Shown piece after piece: positions 33,330 through 41,997 of a DNA stretch of 64,000 nt. Under the pieces are notes generated by a model that worked only from the letters and a program-made list of their open reading frames with translations, made no database searches and was not told where the DNA came from. How positions within the stretch are numbered: position 1 is the first letter of the stretch; the number at the start of each line of letters is the position of its first letter. The position numbers and the translations under genes are program-made. The DNA is from Modestobacter muralis (lineage in GTDB: Bacteria > Actinomycetota > Actinomycetes > Mycobacteriales > Geodermatophilaceae), in NCBI RefSeq assembly GCF_010682105.1, contig NZ_JAAGWH010000033.1, positions 124,001 to 188,000 on the forward strand, in the 5' to 3' direction.

Positions 33330-35014
33330 CGCAGCCAGTCGTCCTCGGCCCGGGCCACGTAGGCGGCGAACCGCTCGCCCTCGGTGCGCCGCTCCGTGAA
33401 CCCGCGCAGCACCCGCTCGCAGTAGTCCGCGGTCTCGTCCTTGGTGATCTTGTGGGCGCGCAGCTTGCGGCCGAAGGTCGCCTCGATGCCGAGGTGGCCG
33501 CCCAGGTGCACCTGGAACCCCTCGACGCTCTCGCCGGCGGCGTTGGTGACGATCATGCCCTTGAAGCCGATGTCGGCGGTCTGGAACCGGGCGCAGGCGT
33601 TGGGGCAGCCGTTGACGTTGATCGCGATCGGCTCGTCGAAGTCCGGCAGCCGGGCCTCGAGCTCGGTGAACAGCTCCTGGGCGTGGGCCTTGGTCTCCAC
33701 GATCGCGAGCTTGCAGAACTCCAGGCCGGTGCAGGCCATGGTGCCGCGGCGGAACGCACTGGGGCGCACCTGCAGGTCCAGGGCGTCCAGCTCGGCGATC
33801 AGCGGCTCCACCTGGTCGTCGGCGACGTCGAGGATCGCCAGCTTCTGCTGCGCCGTCGTCCGGATGCGGCCCTGCGCGTAGCGGTCGGCCAGCTCGGCGA
33901 CCTGGGTGAGCAGGGTGCCGCTGACCCGGCCGGTGCGCAGGGCGAAGCCCAGCACGTTGCGGCCGTCGCGCTGCTTGGAGACGCCGACGTGGTCGCGCTG
34001 GTCGTGCGCGGCCGGTGCGGGGGCCGGGCCGTCGGGCAGCGGCTCGTGCAGGTACTCGTCCTGCAGCACCTGGCGGAACTTCTCCGGGCCCCAGTCGGCG
34101 AGCAGGAACTTCAGCCGGGCCTGGGTCCGCGAGCGGCGGTAGCCGTAGTCACGGAACACCGAGCAGACCCCGGCCCACACGTCAGAGACCTGGTCGGGGC
34201 GGACGAAGACGCCGAGCCGCACGGCCAGCTTCGGGTTGGTGGACAGCCCGCCGCCCACCCACACGTCGTAGCCGGCCTCACCGTCGGCGTTCACGACGCC
34301 GACGAAGGAGAGGTCGTTGATCTCGTGGCCGGTGCAGTGGTCGACGCAGCCGGACATCGAGGTCTTGAACTTGCGCGGCAGGTTGGAGAACTCCGGGCTG
34401 CCCACGTACTGCTCGACCGTCTCGGCGATCACGCCGGTGGCGTCGATGACCTCGTCCGCGAGCACCCCGGCCAGCGGGCAGTTGAGCATGGTGCGCGGGG
34501 TGTCACCGCACGCCTCCATGGTCGACAGGCCCACGGACTCCAGGCGGTCCCAGATCTCCGGGACGTCCTCGATGCGGATCCAGTGGTACTGGATGTTCTG
34601 CCGGTCGGTGACGTCGGCGACGTCCCGGCCGAAGTCGGTGCTGATCGAGGCGAGCACGCGGAGCTGGTCCGACGACAGCTGCCCGCCGTCGATGCGGGCG
34701 CGCAGCATGAAGTAGCGGTCCTCGAGCTCCTCGGGCTCCAGCACGGCGGTCTTGCCGCCGGGGATGCCCTGCGCGCGCTGGGTGTACAGCCCGAACCAGC
34801 GCATCCGGCCCCGCAGGTCACCGGGGTCGATGGAGTCGAAGCCGGCCTTGGAGTAGATGTCGATGATCCGCTGGCGCACCTCGAGCCCGTCGGAGTCCTT
34901 CTTCATCCGCTCGTTCGGGTTCAGCGGCTCGCGGTAGCCGAGCGCCCACTGGCCCTGTCCACGGACGGGCCGGTTGCTGCTGCGGGTGGGGGAGGACACG
35001 TCAGGAGTCTCCAT
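33326..35014 (-). CDS. sir: Ferredoxin-type sulfite reductase (nitrite/sulfite reductase family)
   Basis: 562 residues. It reduces sulfite to sulfide using six electrons. The siroheme/4Fe-4S cysteines are in MACTGLEFCK and VNGCPNACARFQ, and the two ferredoxin-like halves start near RMRWFGLYTQ and VLGFALRTGRVSG. The N-terminus RPVRGQGQWALGYREPLN is typical of actinobacterial SirA. ATG 35014 is preferred; a GTG at 35041 would add nine residues. Neither has a good ribosome site, which may relate to control by the leader peptide upstream. Confidence 0.93.
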   Translation of the reverse strand: METPDVSSPTRSSNRPVRGQGQWALGYREPLNPNERMKKDSDGLEVRQRIIDIYSKAGFDSIDPGDLRGRMRWFGLYTQRAQGIPGGKTAVLEPEELEDRYFMLRARIDGGQLSSDQLRVLASISTDFGRDVADVTDRQNIQYHWIRIEDVPEIWDRLESVGLSTMEACGDTPRTMLNCPLAGVLADEVIDATGVIAETVEQYVGSPEFSNLPRKFKTSMSGCVDHCTGHEINDLSFVGVVNADGEAGYDVWVGGGLSTNPKLAVRLGVFVRPDQVSDVWAGVCSVFRDYGYRRSRTQARLKFLLADWGPEKFRQVLQDEYLHEPLPDGPAPAPAAHDQRDHVGVSKQRDGRNVLGFALRTGRVSGTLLTQVAELADRYAQGRIRTTAQQKLAILDVADDQVEPLIAELDALDLQVRPSAFRRGTMACTGLEFCKLAIVETKAHAQELFTELEARLPDFDEPIAINVNGCPNACARFQTADIGFKGMIVTNAAGESVEGFQVHLGGHLGIEATFGRKLRAHKITKDETADYCERVLRGFTERRTEGERFAAYVARAEDDWLR

Positions 35015-35089
35015 CTGCGCTGCGCACGGGACGTGCGCCACGCGGCCGGGGGAGTGCAGCGAGGAGGGCTGCAGAGAACAGAGCCGGGG

Positions 35090-35176
35090 TCAGCGCGCGG
35101 CGCGACAGGCGGCGCTGCAGACGCGCGCCAGGTCGATGTGCAGGCGCGCCACGAGGGGAACGCCGCAGTCCGTCAC
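35090..35176 (-). CDS. Cysteine-containing leader peptide of the sulfur operon
   Basis: A 28-residue frame, GTG 35176 to TGA 35090: VTDCGVPLVARLHIDLARVC then SAACRAAR. The pattern V-R-L-H-I-D-L-x-R-V with one or more Cys near the end is the one seen in short leader peptides before sulfur-assimilation genes in actinobacteria. Translation through the Cys and Arg codons probably couples cysteine supply to expression of sir, the zinc-ribbon gene and cysH. It lies 75 bases upstream of sir. Confidence 0.75.
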   Translation of the reverse strand: MTDCGVPLVARLHIDLARVCSAACRAAR

Positions 35177-35210
35177 GACCCGATCGTCCCACACCCCGGC
35201 CCGGCGCCGG

Positions 35211-35939
35211 TCAGCGCGCGGCGAGCAGCGCCCGGACGGCCGGCAGCAGGGGCCGGTCGGCGGGGATCCAGTCCAGCGCCTCCAGCTCGTCGGCGGGCAG
35301 CCAGCGCAGCTCGGAGTGCTCGTGGGCGACCAGCTCGCCGCCGGTGACCCGGCCCGACCACACCCGCAGCGTCGAGGCACCCGGCGCGCCGCCGGCCACC
35401 ACGCCGTCCAGCGGGACCTCGCCGAGGAAGGACCCCGGTGTGATGAGGACGCCCAGCTCCTCCCGGCACTCCCGGACCAGCGCCGACAGGTCGGACTCGC
35501 CGCGCTCCACCTTGCCGCCGGGGAACTCCCACAGCCCGGCCAGCCCGCCGGTGCCGCGCTGGGCCACCAGCACCCGGCGCCGGTCGTCGACCAGCGCCGC
35601 GCCCACCACCTGGGTCACGTCCAGCGCCCGCCGGGCGGCCGCAGCGGCGTGGGCGTCGGCATGGGCGGCCATGGCCCGGGCGAACCGACGCCGCCCGAGC
35701 GGACCGCGGGGGACCCCGTCGACCAGCTCGTGCACGAGCGTGCCGGCGGCGGTGGCCTCGAAGGTGCGGGTGTGCACCACGCGCCGGCCGCGGGAGGACG
35801 CCGTGTACTCGTCGCGCCAGGGTCGCTCGGACACCACCTCGGTCAGCGGGTGGGCCCAGGGGCGCCCCAGCGCGCGGGCGACGTCGAAGGCGACGGTGAG
35901 CGGGGCGTCCACCAGAGTGGTGAACCGCAGCTGCGACAC
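35211..35939 (-). CDS. SRPBCC-like domain fused to NUDIX (MutT-type) hydrolase
   Basis: 242 residues. The first 105 look like a SRPBCC/polyketide-cyclase fold (LRFTTLVDAPLTVAFDVARA, RRVVHTRTFEATAAGTLVHE). The second half is an 8-oxo-dGTP-type NUDIX with VVGAALVDDRRRVLVAQR and the full Nudix box GGKVERGESDLSALVRECRE plus ELGV. The lipid/hydrophobe-binding domain before a MutT domain is unusual. Start GTG 35939 follows directly from the divergent Rrf2 promoter region (36 nt). Confidence 0.85.
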   Translation of the reverse strand: MSQLRFTTLVDAPLTVAFDVARALGRPWAHPLTEVVSERPWRDEYTASSRGRRVVHTRTFEATAAGTLVHELVDGVPRGPLGRRRFARAMAAHADAHAAAAARRALDVTQVVGAALVDDRRRVLVAQRGTGGLAGLWEFPGGKVERGESDLSALVRECREELGVLITPGSFLGEVPLDGVVAGGAPGASTLRVWSGRVTGGELVAHEHSELRWLPADELEALDWIPADRPLLPAVRALLAAR

Positions 35940-35975
35940 GGGGGTCAGCTTCCCAGACACGGCAGGATGGGCTGC

Positions 35976-36452
35976 GTGCGCATCTCTGCCCGGGTCGACT
36001 ACGCGGTGCGGGCAGCCGTCGAGCTGGCCGCCGTCGCCCCCGATTCCCTCACCTCCGACCGGATCGCGCAGGCGCAGGGCATCCCGGCGCGCTTCCTGCA
36101 GGCCATCCTCGGCGACCTGCAGCACGCCCGGCTGGTCACCAGCCAGCGCGGCCGCGAGGGCGGGTACCGGCTGGCGCTGCCGCCGTCGGAGGTCTCCATC
36201 GCCCGGGTGATGCGCGTCGAGCAGGGCTTCCTCGCCGAGGTGCACGGCCAGCGCCCGGAGGACGTCGAGTACCCCGGGGCCGCGGCGCCGCTGTCCTCGG
36301 TCTGGGTCGCCGCGCGGGAGGCCTACCGCCGGGTGCTGGAGAACGTCACCCTGGCCGACGTCGTCGCCGGCCGGATGCCCCCGGAGGTCGCCGAGATGAT
36401 CGAGCTCGACAGCGCCTGGCGCTCCTTCGGCGTCGTCGCCGACCAGGACTGA
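35976..36452 (+). CDS. Rrf2 family transcriptional regulator
   Basis: 158 residues with the Rrf2 winged helix (RISARVDYAVRAAVELAAVA, LTSDRIAQAQGIPARFLQ, LVTSQRGREGGYRLA). There are no cysteines, so it cannot hold an iron-sulfur cluster like IscR or NsrR; CymR, which controls cysteine metabolism in Bacillus, also lacks one. Its place next to the sulfur operon makes a similar role attractive but unproven. Start GTG 35976. Confidence 0.88.
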   Translation: MRISARVDYAVRAAVELAAVAPDSLTSDRIAQAQGIPARFLQAILGDLQHARLVTSQRGREGGYRLALPPSEVSIARVMRVEQGFLAEVHGQRPEDVEYPGAAAPLSSVWVAAREAYRRVLENVTLADVVAGRMPPEVAEMIELDSAWRSFGVVADQD

Positions 36453-36458
36453 CCTCGC

Positions 36459-37814
36459 TCAGCCGGCGGCGTTGCCGGTCACGTTCCAGTCGGCCAGCCG
36501 CAGCGCGGGGACCGCGACCCGGTTGTGGCCCATCGGCCCCATCAGCCGGGTGGGCTGCCCCTCGACCACGGAGCCGACCGTGACCGCGCCCGGCGCCAGC
36601 GCCTCCAGGTAGGACTGGGTGAACCGCAGCGTGCTCACCGCGGCCACCACCTGACCGCCCTCGACCAGCCAGACGCCGTTGCGGGTCAGCCCCGTCCACA
36701 CCGACCGCTTGGGGTCGACGGCGCGGGTGTACCAGAGGTCGCTGACCAGCAGCCCACGGTCCAACCCCGCGACCAGCTCGTCGACCGTGCCGCCGGCACC
36801 GGCCGACAGCGCCGGGTCACCGGCCACCGGGCCCCACGTCGAGCCGACGTCCGAGCCGTGCCCGGACGACGTCCGCCCCAGGGCAGCGGCCACCCGCCGG
36901 TCGGTGGTCAGGCCCACCGGGACGCCGTCGCGCACCAGCTCGGTGCGCCCGGTCGGCGTCCCCTCGCTGTCGAACGGCAGCCCGACGCCGGTGTGCGGGT
37001 CGTCGACCAGGGTGACCGCGGGGTCGAACTGCTGCTCGCCCAGCCGCAGCCCCGACGTCCCGTCGACGACGGCCTTGCCGTTGAACTGACCCGACACCAG
37101 CCCGGCGACCAGGTCGGTCACCGCGGCCGCCTCCAGCACCACCGGGTACACGCCCGGGTCCACGGGGACGCCGTCCACGCCGGCGCGGGCCTTCGTCGCG
37201 GCCCGGGCACCGAGGGCGGCACAGTCGAGGTCGGCCAGCCGCCCGGTCATCGCGCGGGCCACGCCGTCGGCGCCGCTGAGCCGGGCGATGCCGTCGCCGG
37301 TCGCCGAGGTGGTCGCGCCGCGCAGGTGCCGGCCGGCGGTGTCGGCCAGCACGGTGGTCAGCGACGCGGTCTGCACGAAGCCCGCGGTGCTCAGCCCGCC
37401 GGCGGCCTCGACGAACGCGGCCACGCCGGCCGCGCGCTCGGCGGGGGATGCCTCGGCGGTCGCCGGGTCGAACGAGCCGGCCGACGTCAGCGGCGCGGGT
37501 GTGCCGAGTCCCGGCCAGTCCGGGTCGCGGGGCCGCAGTCGCGCCGCGGCCAGGGTCGCGGCGACCAGGTCGGCGAGCGCGCCGGGGCGGCTGCGGGTGG
37601 TCGCTGCCGTCGCCGTCCGGCCGCCGTCCACGGTCAGCTGCAGGTGCACCGTGACCCGCTCGTCGGCGACGTTCTGGTGGATCGCGGAGTCGGCGAACCG
37701 GGTCAGCGCGAGCGCGGCCTGCTCGACGCGCACGGTCGCCTGCGCGTCCGGCCCGGCCTGCGCGCGGACCTGGTCGAGGACCGCCGTGGCGAGCCCGTCG
37801 AGGTCGGCGGTCAC
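36459..37814 (-). CDS. TldD/PmbA family protein (PmbA-like subunit)
   Basis: 451 residues of the non-catalytic PmbA/TldE type: a basic N-domain (ALTRFADSAIHQNVADERVT) and a C-terminal barrel (GVYPVVLEAAAVTDLVAGLV, NGVWLVEGGQVVAAVSTLRF). It lacks a HExxxH motif, as expected for the partner of TldD. GTG 37814 overlaps the tldD stop (GTGA). The pair forms a heteromeric protease that trims peptides and modified-peptide precursors. Confidence 0.9.
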   Translation of the reverse strand: MTADLDGLATAVLDQVRAQAGPDAQATVRVEQAALALTRFADSAIHQNVADERVTVHLQLTVDGGRTATAATTRSRPGALADLVAATLAAARLRPRDPDWPGLGTPAPLTSAGSFDPATAEASPAERAAGVAAFVEAAGGLSTAGFVQTASLTTVLADTAGRHLRGATTSATGDGIARLSGADGVARAMTGRLADLDCAALGARAATKARAGVDGVPVDPGVYPVVLEAAAVTDLVAGLVSGQFNGKAVVDGTSGLRLGEQQFDPAVTLVDDPHTGVGLPFDSEGTPTGRTELVRDGVPVGLTTDRRVAAALGRTSSGHGSDVGSTWGPVAGDPALSAGAGGTVDELVAGLDRGLLVSDLWYTRAVDPKRSVWTGLTRNGVWLVEGGQVVAAVSTLRFTQSYLEALAPGAVTVGSVVEGQPTRLMGPMGHNRVAVPALRLADWNVTGNAAG

Positions 37815-39310
37815 CCGCGCACCCCCACCCGGACGCCGGAGAAGCGGGCCGGCGCGGCGCCGTGCCCGGTGTGCCCGACCTGGCCGGGTTGTCCCTTGCC
37901 GCAGTTGGGCGTGCCCCACGCCCGCCACTCGCCGGGTGCCGCGCCGCCGAGCATGTCCAGCGACTGCCAGAACCGCGGACCGATGCCGGTGTAGGAGGGG
38001 TTCTTCAGCATCCGTCCGCGCTGCCCGTCCTTGACCTCCCAGCCGATCTCGCAGCCGAACTGGAAGTTGAGCCGCCGGTCGTCGATCGACCAGGAGCGGT
38101 TGTGCTCCATCAGCACCCCGCCGTCGGTGGCGGCCACCATCTCCTCCAGCGTGTGCGGCCCGGGCTCCAGGCCGACGTTGGTCATCCGCACCATGGGCAG
38201 CCGCGCCCAGCCGTCGGCGCGCACGGAGCCGGCGTAGGGGAGCCCCGCCACCGCGGCCGAGTCGCGCCCGGCCAGCACGCCGACCCAGATCCCGTCGCGG
38301 ACGGCGTCCCGCGCGGTCGCCGGGGTGCCCTCGTCGTCGAAGCCGAAGGAGCCCAGCGCGCCGGGGATGGTCGGGTCGATGGTGATGTTCATCAGCTCCG
38401 AGCCGAAGCGCAGCGAGCCCAGCTGGGACAGGTCCAGCCAGGATGTGCCGGCGAAGGCGGCCTCCCAGCCGAGGATGCGGTCGAGCTCGATGGCGTGCCC
38501 CACCGACTCGTGGACCTGCAGCGACATCTGCTCCCCGCCCAGGATCAGCGTGGTGTCCCCGGAGGGGCACTGCGGCGCGGTGAGCAGCTCCTGGCACTCC
38601 GCGGCGATCCGGTCGGCGTGCGCGGGCAGGTCGATCTCGCGCACCAGCTCCCAGCCCCGGGTGCCGTACTGGCCGCGGAAGGCGGGGTACGACCGGCGCT
38701 GGGTCTCCCCGTCGCCCAGGGTCAGACAGTGCATGCCCGCGCCGGTCTCGACGACGTGCTGGCCGATCCGGGCACCCTCGCTGGAGACGAACGCGGTGCG
38801 GGTGTCCCAGGCCTGGTGGAGCGCCTCGGCGACCGCCACGCCCGCCGCCTTCATCGTCGCGGTGACCCCGGTGAGGAGCGCGGCCTTCTCCGCTAGCGGG
38901 ACGGCGAAGGGGTCCTCGAGGCACTCGCTGGACCAGCCGCCCTGCACCGCCGGGACGCCGACCAGCTCCATCGGCGGGCCGGGCACGGCGGCCGAGGCCC
39001 GCGCGATGGCGGTGGCCCGGGCGCCGGTGGCCCGCGCCTCGGCGTCCCCGGCCGGGTCGCCGAGAGCGGCGAAGCCCCACGAGCTGCCGACCAGGGCGCG
39101 GACGCCCAGCCCGACCGAGGCCGTCTGGTCCAGCGTCCGGACGTCGCCGTCGCGGGCGGTCATCGACTCGTGCCGGCGGTCCACCACTCGCGCGTCGGCG
39201 TAGCGCGCACCCGCGGCGAGCGCGGCCTGCACGGCGGCGGTGGCCGCGTCGAAGGCGGCGGCCTCCACGGCAGCGGGGGTGGCGCCGATCTCGTTAGCGG
39301 AGCTCATCAT
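37811..39310 (-). CDS. tldD: Metalloprotease TldD
   Basis: 499 residues. The zinc motif is LQVHESVGHAIELDR (HExxxH), with the third ligand Cys probably in the later NFQFGCEIGWEVKDG. The N-terminal domain begins ARYADARVVDRRHESMTARD. It is the catalytic subunit of the TldD/PmbA protease, coupled to its partner gene downstream. ATG 39310; a second ATG follows at 39307. Confidence 0.92.
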   Translation of the reverse strand: MMSSANEIGATPAAVEAAAFDAATAAVQAALAAGARYADARVVDRRHESMTARDGDVRTLDQTASVGLGVRALVGSSWGFAALGDPAGDAEARATGARATAIARASAAVPGPPMELVGVPAVQGGWSSECLEDPFAVPLAEKAALLTGVTATMKAAGVAVAEALHQAWDTRTAFVSSEGARIGQHVVETGAGMHCLTLGDGETQRRSYPAFRGQYGTRGWELVREIDLPAHADRIAAECQELLTAPQCPSGDTTLILGGEQMSLQVHESVGHAIELDRILGWEAAFAGTSWLDLSQLGSLRFGSELMNITIDPTIPGALGSFGFDDEGTPATARDAVRDGIWVGVLAGRDSAAVAGLPYAGSVRADGWARLPMVRMTNVGLEPGPHTLEEMVAATDGGVLMEHNRSWSIDDRRLNFQFGCEIGWEVKDGQRGRMLKNPSYTGIGPRFWQSLDMLGGAAPGEWRAWGTPNCGKGQPGQVGHTGHGAAPARFSGVRVGVRG

Positions 39311-39373
39311 CGCCGTCCATCCTGCGCCCCGGTGGGTGGGTGCACAAGGCCTGGCGGCAGGCCCCCGGACGCA

Positions 39374-39413
39374 CGAGAGCGCCGTCCCCGGCGTTCCGGG
39401 GACGGCGCTCTCG
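39374..39413. terminator. Strong terminator hairpin between csbD-like and tldD genes
   Basis: CGAGAGCGCCGTCCCCG (39374-39390) and its exact complement (39397-39413) form a 17-bp stem with a 6-base loop, downstream of the CsbD-like gene. Confidence 0.8.
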
Positions 39414-39440
39414 GCAGGCGGTCTCAGCGACCGCCGTGGC

Positions 39441-39611
39441 TCACTTGAAGACGTCCTTGACCTTCTCGCCGGCCTGCTTGACGTTGCCGGCGGCCTGGTC
39501 CTTCTGGCCCTCGGCCTGCAGGTCGCGGTTGTCGGTCGCGTCGCCCACGGCCTCCTTGCCCTGGCCGGACAGCTCCTGGGCCTTGTTCTTCATCTTGTCC
39601 ACGGCGCTCAT
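39441..39611 (-). CDS. CsbD family stress protein
   Basis: A 56-residue hydrophilic protein: MSAVDKMKNKAQELSGQGKE at the start and QAAGNVKQAGEKVKDVFK at the end, the helical repeat of CsbD proteins, which are induced by general stress in many bacteria. ATG 39611 has AGGAGG five bases upstream. It is below the usual length cut-off of gene finders. Confidence 0.88.
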   Translation of the reverse strand: MSAVDKMKNKAQELSGQGKEAVGDATDNRDLQAEGQKDQAAGNVKQAGEKVKDVFK

Positions 39612-39987
39612 GCGTCCTCCTCGGGCTGGGCGGTTGTCGACACCTGACTACCCCCGGACCGACGCGCGCACACCCCGCCGGACGCCGCGCCGGGAGGTCT
39701 GCCGGGACACGCGCGGCGCGGCCGGTGGGGCCCGCTGTGCGCCGTGCGTGTCCGTCGTGTTTCGGGCTCTGGACGGGTTCGTGAGCCGAGGTCACAAAAA
39801 GGTGACGGTCGTGGACTCACTCTTCCGGGTCTGCCTAGTGTTCGCCCGTCGCCCCTGTCCGACAGCGTTCCGAAAGCTGTACGACAGGTGGCGTTCATGC
39901 GAGTCCAGCCCAGTCCGCCCGGCGATCCCGGGTCGGTCAGACCTGAACGTCCCCCCGCGGTCCCGCGGGTCGAGGAGGCAGTCGAAC
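39612..39987 (+). promoter_or_regulatory. Promoter region of the peptide-transporter gene set
   Basis: No gene is seen in 376 bases. TGGACT (39812-39817) and TAGTGT (39836-39841) with an 18-base spacer resemble a housekeeping promoter. A long leader of about 140 bases would follow, ending with GAGGAGG before GTG 39988. AT-rich GTCACAAAAAGGTGAC at 39791-39806 is a near-palindrome just upstream and could be an operator. Confidence 0.45.
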
Positions 39988-41715
39988 GTGAAGTTGAGCA
40001 AGCGCAGTGCAGTGCTCATCGCGACCGGGCTCACCGGTGCGATGGCGCTGACGGCCTGTGGTGGCGGCGACGACAGTGAGAGCAGCGGCGGTGGTGGCGA
40101 GGCCAGCGGTGGCCGCGTCGTCTACGGCGAGGCGACGGACTTCCCGGAGAACCTGTTCCCGTTCATCGCGGCGGGCAACGCCACGTCGACCCAGACCGTC
40201 ATCGGTCGGGTCCTCCCGTCGGCGTTCAACGTCGACGCCGACCTGAACGTCACCTGGGACGAGAACGTCCTGGCCGAGGAGCCGACGCTCGACCAGAGCA
40301 CCGGCCAGCAGGTGAACGTCTACAAGATCAACCCGGCCGCGGTGTGGAGCGACGACACCCCGATCAGCGCCGACGACTTCGAGTTCACCTGGGAGGCCAA
40401 CCGCAGTGCGGACCCGGCCGACGGTGGCTGCGAGAGCGTCCTGTCGACCAACGGCTACGCCAACATCGCCTCGGTCGAGGGTTCCGACGACGGCAAGACC
40501 GTCACGGTCACCTACGAGGAGCCCTACGCCGACTGGCAGTCCCTGTTCAGCACCTTCCTCCCGGCCCACCTGATGGCCAACGAGGACGCGGCTGCACGCT
40601 GTGAGACCACCACCGCCGGCTGGGCGATCGCCGACGGCATCGTGGGCGACATCTCCGCGGGTCCGTGGCAGGTCAAGAAGGAGAGCATCGACGTGGGCAA
40701 CCAGGTCGTCGTGCTCACCCCGAACCCCAAGTGGTGGGGCGAGGCCCCTGCTCTGGACCAGCTGGTCATCCAGAACATCGGCAACGACCCCACGACCGCC
40801 GTCCAGGGTCTGCAGAACCAGGAGCTGGGCGTCATCTACCCCCAGCCGCAGCTCGACCTGGTCGACCAAGTCGAGGGCCTCGAGCCGAACGTCACGTCGG
40901 CCATCACCTTCGGTCTGTCGTTCGAGCACCTGGACTTCAACACCTCTGACGTCCACCTGTCCGACGCCAACGTCCGCAAGGCGTTCGCCATGGCGCTGGA
41001 CCGCGAGGAGATCGTGGCCCAGACCGTCGGCCAGTTCTCGGACGACGCCCAGGTGCTCGACAACCGTCTGTACGTGAACAACCAGCCGGAGTACGCGGAC
41101 AACGCTCCGGAGGAGTTCAAGACCAAGAGCACCGACCAGGCCAAGCAGCTCATCGAGCAGGCCGGATACACGCTGGGCACGGACGGCGTCTACACGCACC
41201 CGACCAAGGGCCGGCTGTCCATCAAGATCGACACGACGGTGAACAATCCGCTGCGGCAGACCACGATCGAGGTCATGATCCCGCAGCTGAAGGAGGCCGG
41301 CATCGAGGCCAGCTTCAACGCGAACCCGGACATCTTCGCCGGTGCCGACAAGCCGACCAGCCTCGAGGCCGGTGGCTTCCAGGCCGCGCTGTTCGCCTGG
41401 GTGTCGACCCCGTTCGTGTCGTCCAACCAGTCGATCTACTACTCGCCGGCCAACGGTCTGGGGCAGAACTACTCCCGCGCCGGGACCCCGGAGATCGACG
41501 AGCTGCTGTCCCAGATGGTGTCCGACCCGGACCCGGCCGGGGCTGCGGCCAAGGCCAACCAGGTCGACACCGCCCTCTGGGACCAGCTGGCCACCCTGCC
41601 GCTGTACCAGAAGCCGACCTTCATCGCGCACCAGGCGAACATCGAGAACGTCCAGGACAACTCGAGCCAGGCTGGTCCGCTGTGGAACTCGGAGTCGTGG
41701 GCCCTGGCCCAGTGA
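39988..41715 (+). CDS. Oligopeptide/dipeptide ABC transporter substrate-binding lipoprotein
   Basis: 575 residues of family SBP_bac_5. Signal peptide with lipobox (GAMALTACGGG, lipidated Cys), Gly/Ser linker, then the typical VWSDDTPISADDFEFTW and DANVRKAFAMALDREEIV. Start GTG 39988 with GAGGAGG about nine bases upstream. It binds peptides or similar solutes for the permeases downstream. The gene is followed by two terminator-like hairpins, so it is probably made in excess over the membrane subunits. Confidence 0.94.
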   Translation: MKLSKRSAVLIATGLTGAMALTACGGGDDSESSGGGGEASGGRVVYGEATDFPENLFPFIAAGNATSTQTVIGRVLPSAFNVDADLNVTWDENVLAEEPTLDQSTGQQVNVYKINPAAVWSDDTPISADDFEFTWEANRSADPADGGCESVLSTNGYANIASVEGSDDGKTVTVTYEEPYADWQSLFSTFLPAHLMANEDAAARCETTTAGWAIADGIVGDISAGPWQVKKESIDVGNQVVVLTPNPKWWGEAPALDQLVIQNIGNDPTTAVQGLQNQELGVIYPQPQLDLVDQVEGLEPNVTSAITFGLSFEHLDFNTSDVHLSDANVRKAFAMALDREEIVAQTVGQFSDDAQVLDNRLYVNNQPEYADNAPEEFKTKSTDQAKQLIEQAGYTLGTDGVYTHPTKGRLSIKIDTTVNNPLRQTTIEVMIPQLKEAGIEASFNANPDIFAGADKPTSLEAGGFQAALFAWVSTPFVSSNQSIYYSPANGLGQNYSRAGTPEIDELLSQMVSDPDPAGAAAKANQVDTALWDQLATLPLYQKPTFIAHQANIENVQDNSSQAGPLWNSESWALAQ

Positions 41716-41721
41716 CCCACC

Positions 41722-41750
41722 CCCGGCGCCACTCCCCGAGTGGCGCCGGG
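41722..41750 (+). terminator. Hairpin after the binding-protein gene
   Basis: CCCGGCGCCACTC (41722-41734) pairs exactly with GAGTGGCGCCGGG (41738-41750), loop CCC. It lies 7 bases after the stop codon and may act as a partial terminator or mRNA stabiliser. Confidence 0.8.
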
Positions 41751-41805
41751 TGACCGGCTGAACCGCCGGTCGCACCGGTCGGTCCCGACCGGCTCCTCGC
41801 ACGAT

Positions 41806-41841
41806 CCGCAGCCCCCGGAGCTCACGGCCCGGGGGCTGCGG
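41806..41841 (+). terminator. Second hairpin after the binding-protein gene
   Basis: CCGCAGCCCCCGG (41806-41818) pairs with CCGGGGGCTGCGG (41829-41841), a 13-bp stem with a 10-base loop. Confidence 0.75.
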
Positions 41842-41985
41842 TGTGCCTGCCCCACGGATGTCGTCCGTGCGTCGTCCCGGTGTCCGCGTCATTGCCCTCG
41901 TGGCGTCGCTCCCGGCCGCGGTGACACCCCTCTCGAACTCGTCCCACGAGGCAACCTCCGTGCCGGAGGACCTCGGCTCCCGGCG

Positions 41986-41991
41986 TAAGGT
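41986..41991 (+). promoter_or_regulatory. Likely -10 box of a leaderless permease transcript
   Basis: TAAGGT ends 6 bases before ATG 41998, with no Shine-Dalgarno sequence between. It suggests the membrane and ATPase genes have their own promoter apart from the binding-protein gene. Confidence 0.5.
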
Positions 41992-41997
41992 GCACTG

